Shown in pieces: positions 11,432 through 23,707 of a stretch of 64,000 nucleotides of DNA; positions within the stretch are counted from its first letter, which is position 1; each line of letters starts with the position of its first letter. The DNA comes from Aegilops tauschii subsp. strangulata (Eukaryota; Streptophyta; Magnoliopsida; Poales; Poaceae). Both the position numbers and the translations under genes were made by a program. The stretch lies in assembly GCF_002575655.3 (NCBI RefSeq), contig NC_053039.3, forward strand, positions 244,320,622 through 244,384,621. The letters run 5' to 3'. The notes below the pieces were generated by a model. That model was not told the DNA's origin. It ran no database searches and worked only from the letters and a program-made list of their open reading frames with translations.

Positions 11432-12999
11432 TGATACGTCTCCAGCGTATGTATAATTTTTGATTGTTTCATGCTGTTATATTTTCAATCTTGGATGTTT
11501 TATATTCATTTACTAGCAACTTTATATCATTTTTTGGGACTAACCTATTGACATAGTGCCCAGTGCCCAGTGCCAGTTGCTGTTTTTTGCTTGTTTTTTT
11601 ACTTTGCAGAATATCAATACCAAACGAAGTCCAAATGCAACGAAATTTTTTGGAGATTTTTTTCTGGATAAAAGACACCCATGGAGCCAAAAGACCATAT
11701 GGGAGGAGGCGCATGGGGCCCACTAGGCACCAGGGCGCACAGAGGCCCCAAGCATGCCCTGGTGGGTAGTGGAGCCCACAGGAACCTTCTCGACCGACTT
11801 CCACCTCTATAAGTACTCTAAAATCCCAAAAACCCTGGGGGAGTTGACTAAACACTTTTCCAGCTGCCGCAAGTTCCAGAACCATGAGATCCAATCTAGA
11901 GGCCTTTTTCGGCACTCTGCCGGAGGGGGCAACAATCAAAGAGGGGTTCTTCATCATCCTTGTTGCCCCTCCGATGATGCCTGAGTAGTTTACCACATGC
12001 CTACGGGTTCATAGCTAGTAGCTAGATGGCTTCTTCTCTCTTTTTTATCTTCAATATAATGTTCTCCTCGATGTTCTTGGAGATCTATTTGATGTAACTC
12101 CTTTTTGCGGTGTGTTTGTTGGGGTCCGATGAATTGTGGGTTTATGATCAGTTCTATATATCCATGAATATTATTTGACTCTTTGCTGAACTCTTATATG
12201 CATCATTGTTATAGCCTTGTATTTCTTCTCCGAAATTTTCGTTTGGTTTGGCCAACTAGATTGATTTTTCGTGCCATGGGAAGAGGTGCTTTGTGATGGG
12301 TTCGATCTTGCGATGCTCAATCTTAGTGACAGAAAGAGACATGACACGCATGTATCATTGCTATTAAGGGTAACAAGATGGGGTTTATTCCTACATGCAT
12401 AAATCTTGTCTACATCATGTCATCATTCTTATTGCATTACTCCGTTTTTCCATGAACATAATACACTAGATGCATACTGCATAGCAGTAGATGTGTGGAG
12501 TAATAGTAGTAGATGCAGGCAGGAGTCGGTTTACTAATCTTGGACGTGATGCCTATATACATGATCATTGACTTGGATATCGTCATGATTATTCGTATCA
12601 ATTGCCCAACAGTAATTTGTTTACCCACCGTGTGCTACTTTCTCGAGAAAAACCTCTAGTGAAAACTACAACCCCCGGGTCTATTTCCTATCATATTAAA
12701 TCTAAAAAGACCTTTCTGCACTTTTTCTTTATTTATTTTATTTTGTGTTTTAGTTAGATATGTTTATCAAATCTCATACAATTTAATCTATCTCAATACC
12801 GTTGAGGGATCGACCACCCCTTTTACGCGTTGGGTTGCAAGTTTTTGTTGTTTGTGTGCAAGTGATGTTTACATATTGTTTCTTGGTTCTCCTACTGGAT
12901 TGATAACCTTGGTTTCATAATAGAGGGAAATACTTACCTTTGTTGTGTTGCATCACCCTCTCCTCTTTGGGGAATTACCAACGTAGATACAAGCAATCA
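11432..12999 (+). repeat. 5' LTR of element C
   Basis: This 1,568-bp LTR starts TGATACGTCTCCAGCG and ends ACAAGCAATCA. The end is placed by the identical string at 15869-15879 and by the primer site 11 bp downstream. Confidence 0.85.
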
Positions 13000-13210
13000 G
13001 GAAGAATTTTTGGCGCAGTTGCCGGGGAGACATCATCAACATCTATCAAGTACCTAAGCATAAACACTCATCTCCTTACAATTACTTTATTTGTAATTTG
13101 CCTCTCGTTTTCATCTCCCCCACTCTTAAACAGTTTTTACAAAAATACAAAAATATTTTCGGTTTGCATTTTTCTTGTTTTGCCCATTTGCTTGCTTTGA
13201 ACCTGTCATC

Positions 13211-13844
13211 ATGAGTGATTTTGGTATGGTTGAAATAGATGATGGTAGAAATCCTAAAATTAATGTTCTACTAATCTAGATGCTAAAACTTTTGTTAGAA
13301 TGTTATAGGAAAAGGTGCCATCCAAGAATTCTTTAATTGCGTTGGAACTTCAACTTGTGATGATGCTCCTATACTTAAAAGAACTAAAACTTATGCCGAA
13401 GCTATTTCGGCACTTGTTCTTAAACTTGAGAAAAGATTTATTCGTACTCATCCTACCTTGCAAAGATTGTTTATGAGCTACCTGTTATAAAAGATCAGAG
13501 AGCTAAGAAGATAGCTACCCTACATAGTGCAGGAAGCTAGGGAGATCTTCGACTTTTATGGTATGAAGTGTGAAAAACCGGTAATAGATGAGATCATTTA
13601 TATTTGAAAATGATCACATCTTTGATGAGAAACTTAAAAAGGAAGTTCCCGTTTTGGATATGATCCAACAAGTTTTCAATGATGTTAATCCACAATAATC
13701 TTGTATTGTAGCCGGTGATCAAAGGGGATATGCTGATGGACAACTTGATAATGCTAAAAATTCTATGAATGATGTGTTTCATGTTAGAAAAACCTCCTGA
13801 CAAAAATGCATCTACGGAAAGTAAGAAGAAAGATGACAACACTT
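13211..13844 (+). pseudogene. gag-like remnant of element C
   Basis: An ATG at 13211 follows the primer site by 200 bp and opens a frame starting MSDFGMVEIDDGRNPKINVL, which stops after 22 codons. Further broken pieces follow, with stops and frame changes, ending in an Asp/Lys-rich segment before 13845. Position after the primer site suggests the N-terminal coding region of a non-autonomous Gypsy element. Too decayed to classify. Confidence 0.4.
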
Positions 13845-13856
13845 GAATCTATGCAT

Positions 13857-13910
13857 TATGCCTAGCTAGGGGCGTAAAACGATAGCGCTTGTTGGGAGGC
13901 AACCCAGTAA
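13857..13910 (+). repeat. Conserved stem-loop module with TTGGGAGGCAACCCA (element C)
   Basis: The string 'tagctaggggcg..aaacgatagcgcttgttgggaggcaaccca' matches N1 at about 4551-4590 and, on the - strand, part of B at about 9745-9775. TTGGG..CCCAa can pair as a short stem. It always precedes the ACAGAAACTTTTGC and twin stem-loop blocks. Confidence 0.65.
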
Positions 13911-14492
13911 TTATCTTTGAAATTTTTCTTTTTTCTTTCTTTTATTCAATAAATACACAATTATACTTCTATAATAATTATGTTTTTCATGCTTTAATTA
14001 GTGTTTGTGCCAATTAAAGCCTTTAGGATAGTTTGGGTGATAGTTGATTTGATCTTGTTGGAAAACAGAAACTTTTGCATCCAGTAGCAAAATTGTTAAA
14101 AAAACACTTAAGCGACGAACAATTATGATTTTTTACACAAGATTTCCTACGTTGTCCTAATTTTTCAGATTTTTTGGAGTTACAGAAGTGTGCTTGAAGT
14201 ACAGATTACTACAGACTTTTCTGTTTTTGACAGATTCTGTTTCGTTGCATTGTGTGCTTATTTTGATGAATCTATGGATTTTATCGGGGAGTATAAGCCA
14301 TGGTAAAGTTAGAATACAATAGGTATAATGCAATAATAAAATATGAACGGGTTTGCAACAGTACTTAAACTGATGATTTGCTTTATTATACTAACGGATC
14401 TCACGAGGGTTTTGTTAAGTTTTGTGCGATTGAAGTTTTGAAGTTTTGAGTGAGATCACGATGGATGAAGGAATAAGAGGTGAAAAGAGCCT

Positions 14493-14577
14493 AAGCTTGG
14501 GGATGCCCATGGCACCCCAAGGTAATATTCAAGGAGTAACAAGCAACTAAGCTTGGGGATGCCCCAGAAGGCATCCC
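14493..14577 (+). repeat. Twin stem-loop module, copy 4 (element C)
   Basis: Both stems are intact: GGGG-A-TGCC / GGCA-CCCC with loop cat, and GGGATGCC / GGCATCCC with loop ccagaa. Confidence 0.8.
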
Positions 14578-14744
14578 CTCTTTTCTTCTAACGACCATCG
14601 GTAATTTTACTTGGAGCTATACTTTTATTCGTCACATATCATGAGTTTTGCTTGGAGCGACTTGCATTATATGAGTCTTTGCTTGTTTTGCTTTTTAGTT
14701 TGTCTATTGTAAATTTTTAAGAACTATTTACGCTCTCGTGCTTC

Positions 14745-15879
14745 ACTTTTCCAGACGCCGCAAGTTCCAGAACCACGAGATCCAATCTAGAGGACTTTTC
14801 TGGCACTCTGCCGGAGGGGGCAACGATCACGAAGGGGTTCTTCATCTTCCTTGTTGCCCCTCCGATGATGCCTGAGTAGTTTACCACATGCCTACGGGTT
14901 CATAGCTAGTAGCTAGATGGCTTCTTCTCTCTTTTTTATCTTCAATATAATGTTCTTGGAGATCTATTTGATGTAACTCCTTTTTGCGGTGTGTTTGTTG
15001 GGGTCCGATGAATTGTGGGTTTATGATCAGTTCTATATATCCATGAATATTATTTGACTCTTTGCTGAACTCTTATATGCATCATTGTTATAGCCTTGTA
15101 TTTCTTCTCCGAAATTTTTGTTTGGTTTGGCCAACTAGATTGATTTTTCGTGCCATGGGAAGAGGTGCTTTGTGATGGGTTCGATCTTGCGATGCTCAAT
15201 CTTAGTGACAGAAAGAGACATGACATGCATGTATCATTGCTATTAAGGGTAACAAGATGGGGTTTATTCCTACATGCATAAATCTTGTCTACATCATGTC
15301 ATCATTCTTATTGCATTACTCCGTTTTTCCATGAACATAATACACTAGATGCATACTGCATAACAGTAGATGTGTGGAGTAATAGTAGTAGACGCAGGCA
15401 AGAGTCGGCCTACTAATCTTGGACGTGATGCCTATATACATGATCATTGACTTGGATATCGTCATGATTATTCGCCTTTCTATCAATTGCCCAACGGTAA
15501 TTTGTTTACCCACCGTGTGCTATTTTCTCGAGAGAAGCCTCTAGTGAAAACTATGGCCCCAGGTCTATTTCCTATCATAATCTAAAAATACCTTGCTGCA
15601 CTTTTTCTTTATTTATTTTATTTTTTGTTTTAGTTAGACCTATTTATCGAATCTCATATAATTTAATCTTTCCCAATACCGTTGAGGGATTGACAACCCC
15701 TCTTACGCGTTGGGTTGCAAGTTTTTGTTGTTTGTGTGCAGGTGTTGTTTACATAGTGTTGCTTGGTTATCCTACTGGATTGATAACCATCATTACATAA
15801 CTGAGGGAAATACTTACCTTTGTTGTGCTGCATCATCCTCTCCTCTTCGGGGAATTACCAACGCAGATACAAGCAATCA
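14745..15879 (+). repeat. 3' LTR of element C, truncated at its start
   Basis: This corresponds to 11856-12999 of the 5' LTR and matches it closely throughout, with a small deletion near 14950. The first ~430 bp of the LTR and the polypurine tract are lost at the junction near 14745. Confidence 0.85.
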
Positions 15880-16898
15880 TTATCCATCGTGCATCTAGGG
15901 TATTAAGATATAAAAACGGAGTAACGCCTTAAGCAAGATGATATGATGTAGACAAAGTAAACCCAATCAATATGAATAAACACCATATTTTTATCCTTAA
16001 TGGCAACAATACAAATACGTGTCATGTTCCTTTCTGTCACTAGGATTGAGCATCGCAAGATTGAACCCATCACAAAGCATCTCTGCCATTGCAAGATAAA
16101 TCAATCTAGTTGGCCAAACAACACGGATAGATCGGAGAGAAATACAATGCTATAATAATCATACATAAAAGAACTAAGAGAAGACACAATTAATATTCAT
16201 GAATAATCTGATCATAAACCCACAATTCATCGGACCCCAAAAGACACACAGCAAAAAAAGATTATATCAAATAGAACTCCAAGAAGATCGAGGAGAAGAT
16301 TGTATTGAAGATCAAAGAGAGAGAAGAAGCCATCTAGCTACTAGCTATGGACCCGTAGGTCTCTGGTGAACTACTCACGCATCATCGGAAGGGCAGCAAT
16401 GATGATGTAGAAGCCCTCCATGATCGATTCCCCCTCCAACAGAGTACCGGAGAAGGCCTCCAGATGGTATCTCGGAAGAACAGAAACTTGTGGCGGTGAA
16501 AAAAGTGTTTCGGCGGCAGAATATTTGAGAAGTTATAGAGGTGGAATTAGGTCAAGATGTGCCATGAGGGGCCCACAAGCCCAGGGGCGCCCCCTAGGGC
16601 ATGCCTGGTGAGCTTGTCACTCCCTCGTGGCTCGTCTGGTCTTCTCCCGAACCTTCTAGAGTCTCTCTTTGTCCAGAAAAAAATCGGCAAAAAGTTTTGT
16701 AGCGTTTGGACTCCGTTTAGTACTGATTTCCTGAAAAGCCAAAAACAAGCAAAAACCAACAACTGGCGTTGGGCACTAGGTTAATAGGTTAGTCCCAAAA
16801 AATGGTATATAATCGCGTATAAAACATCCAAGGTTGATACTATAATAGCATGGAACAATCAAAAAATCAAAACTCATAGATACGTTGGAGACGTATCA
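15880..16898 (-). repeat. 5' LTR of element B, outer part
   Basis: This continues the - strand LTR from 11431 and ends at 16898 with ACGTATCA, the reverse complement of the TGATACGT LTR start. It contains the same LTR blocks as C in reverse, for example the 'gtagctagatggcttcttctctc' region. Confidence 0.8.
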
Positions 16899-17970
16899 CC
16901 TACGACATCGTCGGACCCTCGTAGTCGCATAGCTCCAGCCGCTCCGCGCCCATCCAGGTACACCGCCCACCACCACAAGCTCAATATGCTCCGGATGGGG
17001 TACCTGGGCACCGCTGGGTCTGGTGCCTGCATGGACGAGGACACCTGAATCTGAGGCGTGGACAGCCCGCCACGAGCGGCAGCGGGAGAGGGAGAGGGCG
17101 GCGCCAGGGGAGGCGCTGGCCACACACCAGGGACATGCGCGCATCGATGGATCCCAAGGACACACTCCTCGGGTTGGTCCTCCGCCGCTCCCTGGCGATG
17201 GCGGAGACGGATGCGTGGCGGCTCCGTCGCAAGAATGCGATAGTGCTCCAGCTCGCCAACGAGATGTCGGAGCGCGATGCATCGGCGAAGGTGGTGGCCA
17301 AGGCAAAGGAGGCCTGACATGCAAAGGAGCAAGACCACCTGCTCGGAAGGTTGACAAGCCAAATCTGCTCGACCATGACTTAGACATCACCAATGAGTCC
17401 AGCTCCGACGATTACGCCCCTCCGGCCGCCGATGCCTACACGTAGGGGCACAGCCGCACTGGGGACCGCAAGAGGAAGGGACCGTCAGGGAAATGATGAT
17501 TTCTTTCGCCCTTCTTCGTTTTATCTATGTTTTCAGTATGAATTTGCACTACCCCTGATGAACTATGATCCTTTTACCCCGGCGATGAACTATGATCCTT
17601 TTGTATCAGACGAATTTAGTTTTTTTGTTGCTATTAAGCGTGTTCGTCGTGTTACATACCATTGCATGAGTTGCATGGATTTAAGGGTTTGGATATGAGG
17701 GACACGGTTGTGGGAGCGGCTAAATGAGGGGTGCCCGGCAGGGAAGGGGCTAGAAAATTTGTATGAGGGGGGCCAATGGAACATGTAGAGCATTGGAGGG
17801 GGCAAACATACAAATTTAGAGGTTAACTACACAAATCCATGTATTATATAGGGGTGGCTTGAGAAAAATTTCGGCATGGGGAGCCATGGCCCCAGCTAGC
17901 CCCTGGTGGATCCGTCACTGGTGCCCGGTCACTGCACGCAGACATGCATGGGCACGTCCACGAGCATTTT
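16899..17970. other. Unclassified GC-rich stretch between B and the Copia elements
   Basis: 16899-17500 is GC-rich and gene-like in composition; 17500-17970 is AT-richer and looks like a downstream untranslated region. No LTR, TIR or TSD could be placed at either end. The only coding signal is the broken short frame at 17135-17493. A repeated block 'gatgaactatgatcctttt' occurs at about 17558 and 17585. Confidence 0.5.
17135..17493 (+). pseudogene. Broken small Ala/Arg-rich helical protein
   Basis: An ATG at 17135 opens 60 codons (MDPKDTLLGLVLRRSLAMAE then TDAWRLRRKNAIVLQLANEM and more) ending in TGA at 17315-17317. Beyond it the frame can be followed in pieces (KEQDHLLGRLTSQICS, then DDYAPPAADAY) to a basic end near 17493, with a frame change and another stop. 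The pattern of charged residues and leucines suggests an alpha-helical protein with an acidic and then basic tail. I have an impression of similar short predicted proteins in Triticeae but cannot name a family. It could be a transposon-borne ORF or a host gene fragment. Confidence 0.35.
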
Positions 17971-17993
17971 TGTTGGAAACATGCCCTAGAGGC
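17971..17993 (+). repeat. First 23 bp of a + strand Copia LTR (element D)
   Basis: TGTTGGAAACATGCCCTAGA followed by GGC matches the canonical start of Angela-type LTRs. It corresponds, in opposite orientation, to the LTR start of element E (TGAAGGAAATGTGCCCTAGA). Element E begins immediately after it. It is probably the left edge of the + strand Copia copy whose pol continues at 51767. Confidence 0.6.
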
Positions 17994-19693
17994 TGTTGGG
18001 GAACGTAGTATTTAAAAAAATTCCTACGATCACACAAGATCTATCTAGTAGAAGCATAGCAATGAGCGGGGAGCGTGTGTCCACGTACCCTCGTAGACCG
18101 AAAGCGGAAGCGTTAAGTAACGAGTTGATGTAGTCCGAGGGAGAGTTCCATCACACCTCCGCGATCTGCACATGTTCAGATCGGTGACGTCCCTCGAACT
18201 CTAGATCCAGCTGAGTCCGAGGGAGAGTTCCATCAGCACGACGGCGTGGTGACGGTGATGATGAAGTTACCGGCGCAGGGCTTCGCCTAAGCACTACGAC
18301 GATATGACCGAGGTGTAAAACTATGGAGGGGGCACCGCACACGGCTAAAGATCAACTTGTGTGTCTATAGGGTGCCCCCCTCCCCCGTATATAAAGGAGG
18401 GGAGGAGGAGGAGGAGGGCCAGCCTCAAGGGGTGCGCCCAAGGGGGGGATTCCTACTCCTAGTAGGAGTAGGTTTCCCCCTTTCCTAGTCCAAGTAGGAG
18501 AAGAAGGAAGGAGAGGAAGAAGAGAAGGAAAGGGGGCCCCGGCCCCCCTAGCCCTAGTCCAATTCGGTTTGGGCTAGTGGGGGCGCGCGCCACACCTTGG
18601 CCTGCCTCCTCTCTTCCACCACTAGGCCCATGAGGCCCAATAACTTCCCGGGGGGTTCCGGTAACCCCGGTACTCCGAAACTTATCCGAAACTACCCGAA
18701 CCACTCCGGTGTCCGAATGTAGCCTTCCAATATATGAATCTTCATGTCTCGACCATTTCGAGACTCCTCGTCATGTACGTAATCTCATCCGGGACTCCGA
18801 ACAACCTTCGGTACATCAAATCACATAAACTCATAATACAAATCATCAACGAACGTTAAGCGTGCGGACCCTACGGGTTCGAGAACTATGTAGACATGCG
18901 AGACACATCTCCGGTCAATAACCAATAGCGGAACCTGGATGCTCATATTGGTTCCTACATATTCTACGAATATCTTAATCGGTCAAACCGCATAACAACA
19001 TACGTTGTTCCCTTTGTCATCGGTATGTTACTTGCCCGAGATTCGATCGTCGGTATCTCGATACCTAGTTCAATCTCGTTACCGGCAAGTCTCTTTACTC
19101 GTTCCGTAATACATCATCCCGCAACTAACTCATTAGTCACAATGCTTGCAAGGCTTATAGTGATGTGCATTACCGAGTGGGCCCAGAGATACCTCTCCGA
19201 CAATCAGAGTGACAAATCCTAATCTCGATCTATGCCAACTCAACAAACACCATCGGAGACACCTGTAGAGCATCTTTATAATCACCCAATTATGTTGTGA
19301 CGCTGATAGCACACTAAGTGTTCCTCCGGTATTCGGGAGTTGCATAATCTCATAGTCAGAGGAACATGTATAAGTCATGATGAAAGCAATAGCAACAAAC
19401 TAAGCGATCATAGTGCTAAGCTAACGGATGGGTCTTGTCCATCACATCATTCTCTAAGGATGTGATCCCGTTCACAAAATTATAACACATGTCTATGGCT
19501 CGGAAACATAACCATCTTTGATAAACAAGCTAGTCAAGTAGAGGCATACTAGGGACACTCTGTTTGTCTATGTATTCACACATGTACTAAGTTTCCGGTT
19601 AATACAATTCTAGCATGAATAATAAACATTTATCATGATATAAGGAAATGTAAATAACAACTTTATTATTGCCTTTAGGGCACATTTCCTTCA
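17994..19693 (-). repeat. 3' LTR of Copia element E
   Basis: 1,700 bp, running on the - strand from TGAAGGAAATGTGCCC (end 19693) to GTTCCCCAACA (start 17994). It is close to the LTR at 50076-51766 over nearly its whole length. A segment present at about 50218-50268 is replaced here by a short duplicate of 'ccgagggagagttccatca'. The polypurine tract AAGTGGGAGAC follows at 19694-19704 (- strand). Confidence 0.9.
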
Positions 19694-19726
19694 GTCTCCC
19701 ACTTGCACTAGCGTCAATAATCTAGA

Positions 19727-22700
19727 TTACATAGTAATGATTCTAACACCCGTGGAGTCTTGGTGCTGATCATGTTTTGCTCGTGAGAGAGGCTTAGTCA
19801 ACGGGTCTGCAACATTCAGATCCGTATGTATCTTGCAAATCTCTATGTCCCCTTCTGACACTTGATGACGGATGGAATTGAAGCGTCTCTTGATGTGCTT
19901 GGTCTTCTTGTGAAATGTGGATTCCTTTGCCAAGGCAATTGCACCAGTATTGTCACAGAAGATTTTCATTGGACCCGATGCACTAGGTATGACACCTAGA
20001 TCGGATATGAACTCCTACATCCAGACTCCTTCATTTGCTGGTTCCGAAGCAGCTATGTACTCTGCTTCACACGTAGATCCCGCCATGATGCTCTGTTTGG
20101 AACTGCACCAACTGACAGCTCCACCATTCAATATAAATACGTATCCAGTTTGAGACTTAGAGTCATCCGGATCAGTGTCAAAGCTTGCATCGACGTAACC
20201 ATTTACAACGAGCTCTTTGTCACCTCCATGAATGAGAAACATATTCTTAGTCCTTTTCAGGTATTTCTGGATGTTCTTGTCCGCTGTCCAGTGATCCACT
20301 CCTGGATTACTTTGGTACCTCCCTACTATACTTATAGCAAGGCACACATCAGGTCTGGTACACAACATTGCATACATGATAGAACCTATGGCTGAGGCAT
20401 AGGGAATGACTTTCATTTTCTCTCTATCTTCTGCAGTGGTCGGGCATTGAGTCTCACTCAACTTCACACCTTGTAATACAGGCAAGAACCCTTTCTTTGA
20501 CTGATCCATTTTGAACTTCTTCAAAATCTTATCAAGGTATGTGCTTTGTGAAAGTCCAATTAAGCGTCTTGATCTATCTCTATAGATCTTGATGCCCAAT
20601 ATGTAAGCAGCTTCACCGAGGTCTTCCATAGAAAAACTCTTATTCCAGTATCCTTTTATGCTATCCAGAAATTCTATATCATTTCCAATCAGCAATATGT
20701 CATACACATATAATATTAGAAATGCTACAGAGCTCCCACTCATTTTCTTGTAAATACATGCTTCTCCAAAAGTCTATATAAAACCATACGCTTTGATCAC
20801 ACTATCAAGACGTTTATTCCAACTTCGAGAGGTTTGCACCAGTCCATAAATGGATCACTGGAGCTTGCACACTTTGTTAGCATCCTTTGGATCGACAAAA
20901 CCTTCTGGTTGCATCCTATACAAGTCTTCTTCCAGAAATCCATTCAGGAATGCAGTTTTGACATCCACTTGCCAAATTTCATAATCATACAATTCGGCAA
21001 TTGCTAACATGATTCGGACAGACTTAAGCATCGCTATGGGTGAGGAAGTCTCATCGTAGTCAACTCCTTGAACTTGTCGAAAACCTTTCGCAACAAGTAG
21101 AGCTTTGTAGACAGTAACATTACCATCAACATCAGTCTTCTTCTTGAAGATCCATTTATTCTCTATGGCTTGCCGATCATCGGGCAAGTCAACCAAAGTC
21201 CACACTTTGTTCTCATACATGGATCCCATCTCAGATTTCATGGCCTCAATCCATTTCGCGGAATCTGGGCTCATCATCGCTTCCTCATAGTTCGTTGGTT
21301 CATCATGGTCAAGTAACATGACGTTCAGAACCGGATTGCCGTACCACTATGGTGCGGATCTTACTCTGGTTGACCTACGAGGTTCGGTAGTAACTTTATC
21401 AGAAGCTTCATGATCATCATCATTAGCTTCCTCACTAATTGGTGTAGGAATCACTAGAATTGATTTATGTGATGAACTACTTTCCAATGAGGGAGCAGGT
21501 ACAATTACCTCATCAAGTTCTACTTTCCTCCCACTCACTTCTTTCGAGAGAAACTCCTTGTCTAGAAAGGATCCATTCTTAGCAACGAAAATCTTGCCTT
21601 CGGATCTGTGATAGAAGGTGTACCCAACAGTTTCCTTTGGGTATCCTATGAAGACACATTTCTCCAATTTGGGTTCGAGCTTATCAGGTTGAAGCTTTTT
21701 CACATAAGCATCGCAGCCCCAAACTTTAAGAAACGACAACTTGGGTTTCTTGCCAAACCACAGTTCATATGGTGTCGTCTCAACGGATTTAGATGGTGCC
21801 CTATTTAACGTGAATGCAGCCGTCTCTAAAGCATAACCCCAAAATGATAGCGGTGAATCAGTAAGAGACATCATAGTTCGCACCATATCTAATAAAGTGC
21901 GGTTACGACGTTCGGACACACCATTACGCTGTGGTGTTCCGGGTGGCGTGAGTTGCGAAGCTATTCCGCATTGTTTCAAATGAAGACTGAACTCGTAACT
22001 CAAATATTCACCTCCACGATCAGATCGTAGAAACTTTATTTTCTTGTTATGATGATTTTCCACTTCGCTCTGAAATTCTTTGAACTTTTCAAATGTTTCA
22101 GACTTATGTTTCCTCAAGTAGATATACCCATATCTGCTGAAATCATCTGTGAAGGTCAGAAAATAACGATACCCGCCGTGAGCCTCAACACTCATTGGAC
22201 CGCATACATCAGTATGTATTATTTCCAACAAGTATGTAGCTCGCTCCATTGTTCCGGAGAATGGAGTCTTAGTCATCTTGCCCATGAGGCATGGTTCGCA
22301 AACATCAAGTGATTCATAATCAAGTGATTCCAAAAGCCCATCAGCATGGAGTTTCTTCATGCGCTTTACACCAATATGACCTAAACGGCAGTGCCATAAA
22401 TAAGTTGCACTATCATTATTAAACTTATATCTTTTGGCTTCAACACTATGAATATGTGTATCACTACTATCGAGATTCAATAAAAATAGACCACTCATCA
22501 AGGGTGCGTGACCATAAAAGATATTACTCATATAAATAGAACAACCATTATTCTCTGATTTAAATGAATAACCGTCTCGCATCAAACAAGATCTAGATAT
22601 AATGTTCATGCTTAATGCTAGCACCAAATAACAATTATTCAGGTCTAAAACTAATCCCGAAGGTAGATGTAGAGGTAGCGTGCCGACGGCGATCACATCG

Positions 22701-23707
22701 ACTTTGGAACCATTTCCCACACGCATCGTCACCTCGTCCTTAGCCAATCTTCGCTTAATCCGTAGCCCCTGTTTCGAGTTGCAAATATGAGCAACAAAAC
22801 CAGTATCAAATACCCAGGCACTACTATAAGCATTAGTAAGGTACACATCAATAACATGTATATCAAATATACCTTTCACTTTGCCATCATTTTTAACTGC
22901 CAAATACTTGGGGCAGTTCCACTTCCAGTAACCAGTCCCTTTGCAGTAGAAGCACTTAGTCTCAGGCTTAGGTCCAGACTTCGGTTTCTTCACTTGAGTA
23001 GCAACTTGCTTGCCGTTCTTCTTGAAGTTCCCCTTCTTCCCTTTACCCTTTTTCTTGAAACTAGTGGTCTTGTTGACCATCAACACTTGATGCTCCTTCT
23101 TGATTTCTACCTCCGCAGCCTTTAGCATTGTGAAGAGCTCGGGAATTGTCTTATCCATCCCTTGCGTATTATAGTTCATCACGAAGCTTTTGTAGCTTGG
23201 TGGCAGTGATTGAAGAACTCTGTCAATGACACTATCAACCGAAAGATTAACTCCCAGTTGAGTCAATTGATTATGATACCCAGACATTTTGAGTATATGT
23301 TCACTGACAGAACAATTCTCCTCCATTTTGCAGTTGTAGAACTTATTGGAGACTTCATATCTCTCAATCCAGGCATTTGCTTGAAATATTAACTTCAACT
23401 CCTGGAACATCTCCTATGCTCCATGACGTTCAAAACGTCGTTGAAGTCCCGGTTCTAAGCCGTAAAGCATGGCACACTGAACTATCGAGTAGTCATCCGC
23501 ATTGCTCTGCCAGGCGTTCACAGTGTCCCACGTTGCTCCTGCAGCGGGTCTTGCACCTAGCGGTGCTTCCAGGACGTAATTCTTCTGTGCAGCAATGAGA
23601 ATAATCCTCAAGTTACGGGCCCAGTCCGTGTAGTTGCTACCATCATCTTTCAACTTAGCCTTCTCTAGGAACGCATTAAAATTCAATGGAACAGTAGCAC
23701 GGGCCAT
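19727..23707 (-). pseudogene. Copia gag-pol polyprotein of element E, five in-frame stops
   Basis: All pieces lie in one reading frame with no frameshift. Stops are at 23414-23416, 21347-21349, 20855-20857, 20774-20776 and 20015-20017. Domains in order: gag from MARATVPLNFNAFLEKAKLK; a zinc knuckle CFYCKGTGYWKWNC, where the usual His is Tyr; a protease with VFDTG; the GAG-pre-integrase HCRLGH block; an integrase core with HTDVCGP, TDDFSRYGY and NGVSERRNRT; RT from WIEAMKSEMGS; and RNase H with WCSSKQ and CDNTGAIALAKE. The RT active site reads YVYD instead of YVDD. The protein would process, copy and integrate the element; this copy cannot. The + strand relative D has CGA where the stop at 20855 is TGA, so that stop fits a CpG transition. 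Confidence 0.93.

Larger units (their letters stand above)
11432..15879 (+). mobile_element. Gypsy element C, internally deleted, inserted in B's LTR
   Basis: C has a full 5' LTR (11432-12999), a primer site at 13011, a broken gag-like region, non-coding 3' modules, and a 3' LTR lacking its first ~430 bp. The flanking five bases are CTATC on the left (11427-11431) and TTATC on the right (15880-15884), a duplication with one mismatch. B's LTR reads through when C is removed. Pol is absent. At the internal deletion (about 14745) 'cttcactt' of the interior joins 'cacttttccag' of the LTR, a short-homology junction typical of illegitimate recombination. Confidence 0.8.

Noticed and set aside
19917..22312. 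+ strand frames of 60-88 codons within 19917-22312
   Set aside because: They are antisense shadows of the Copia polyprotein.
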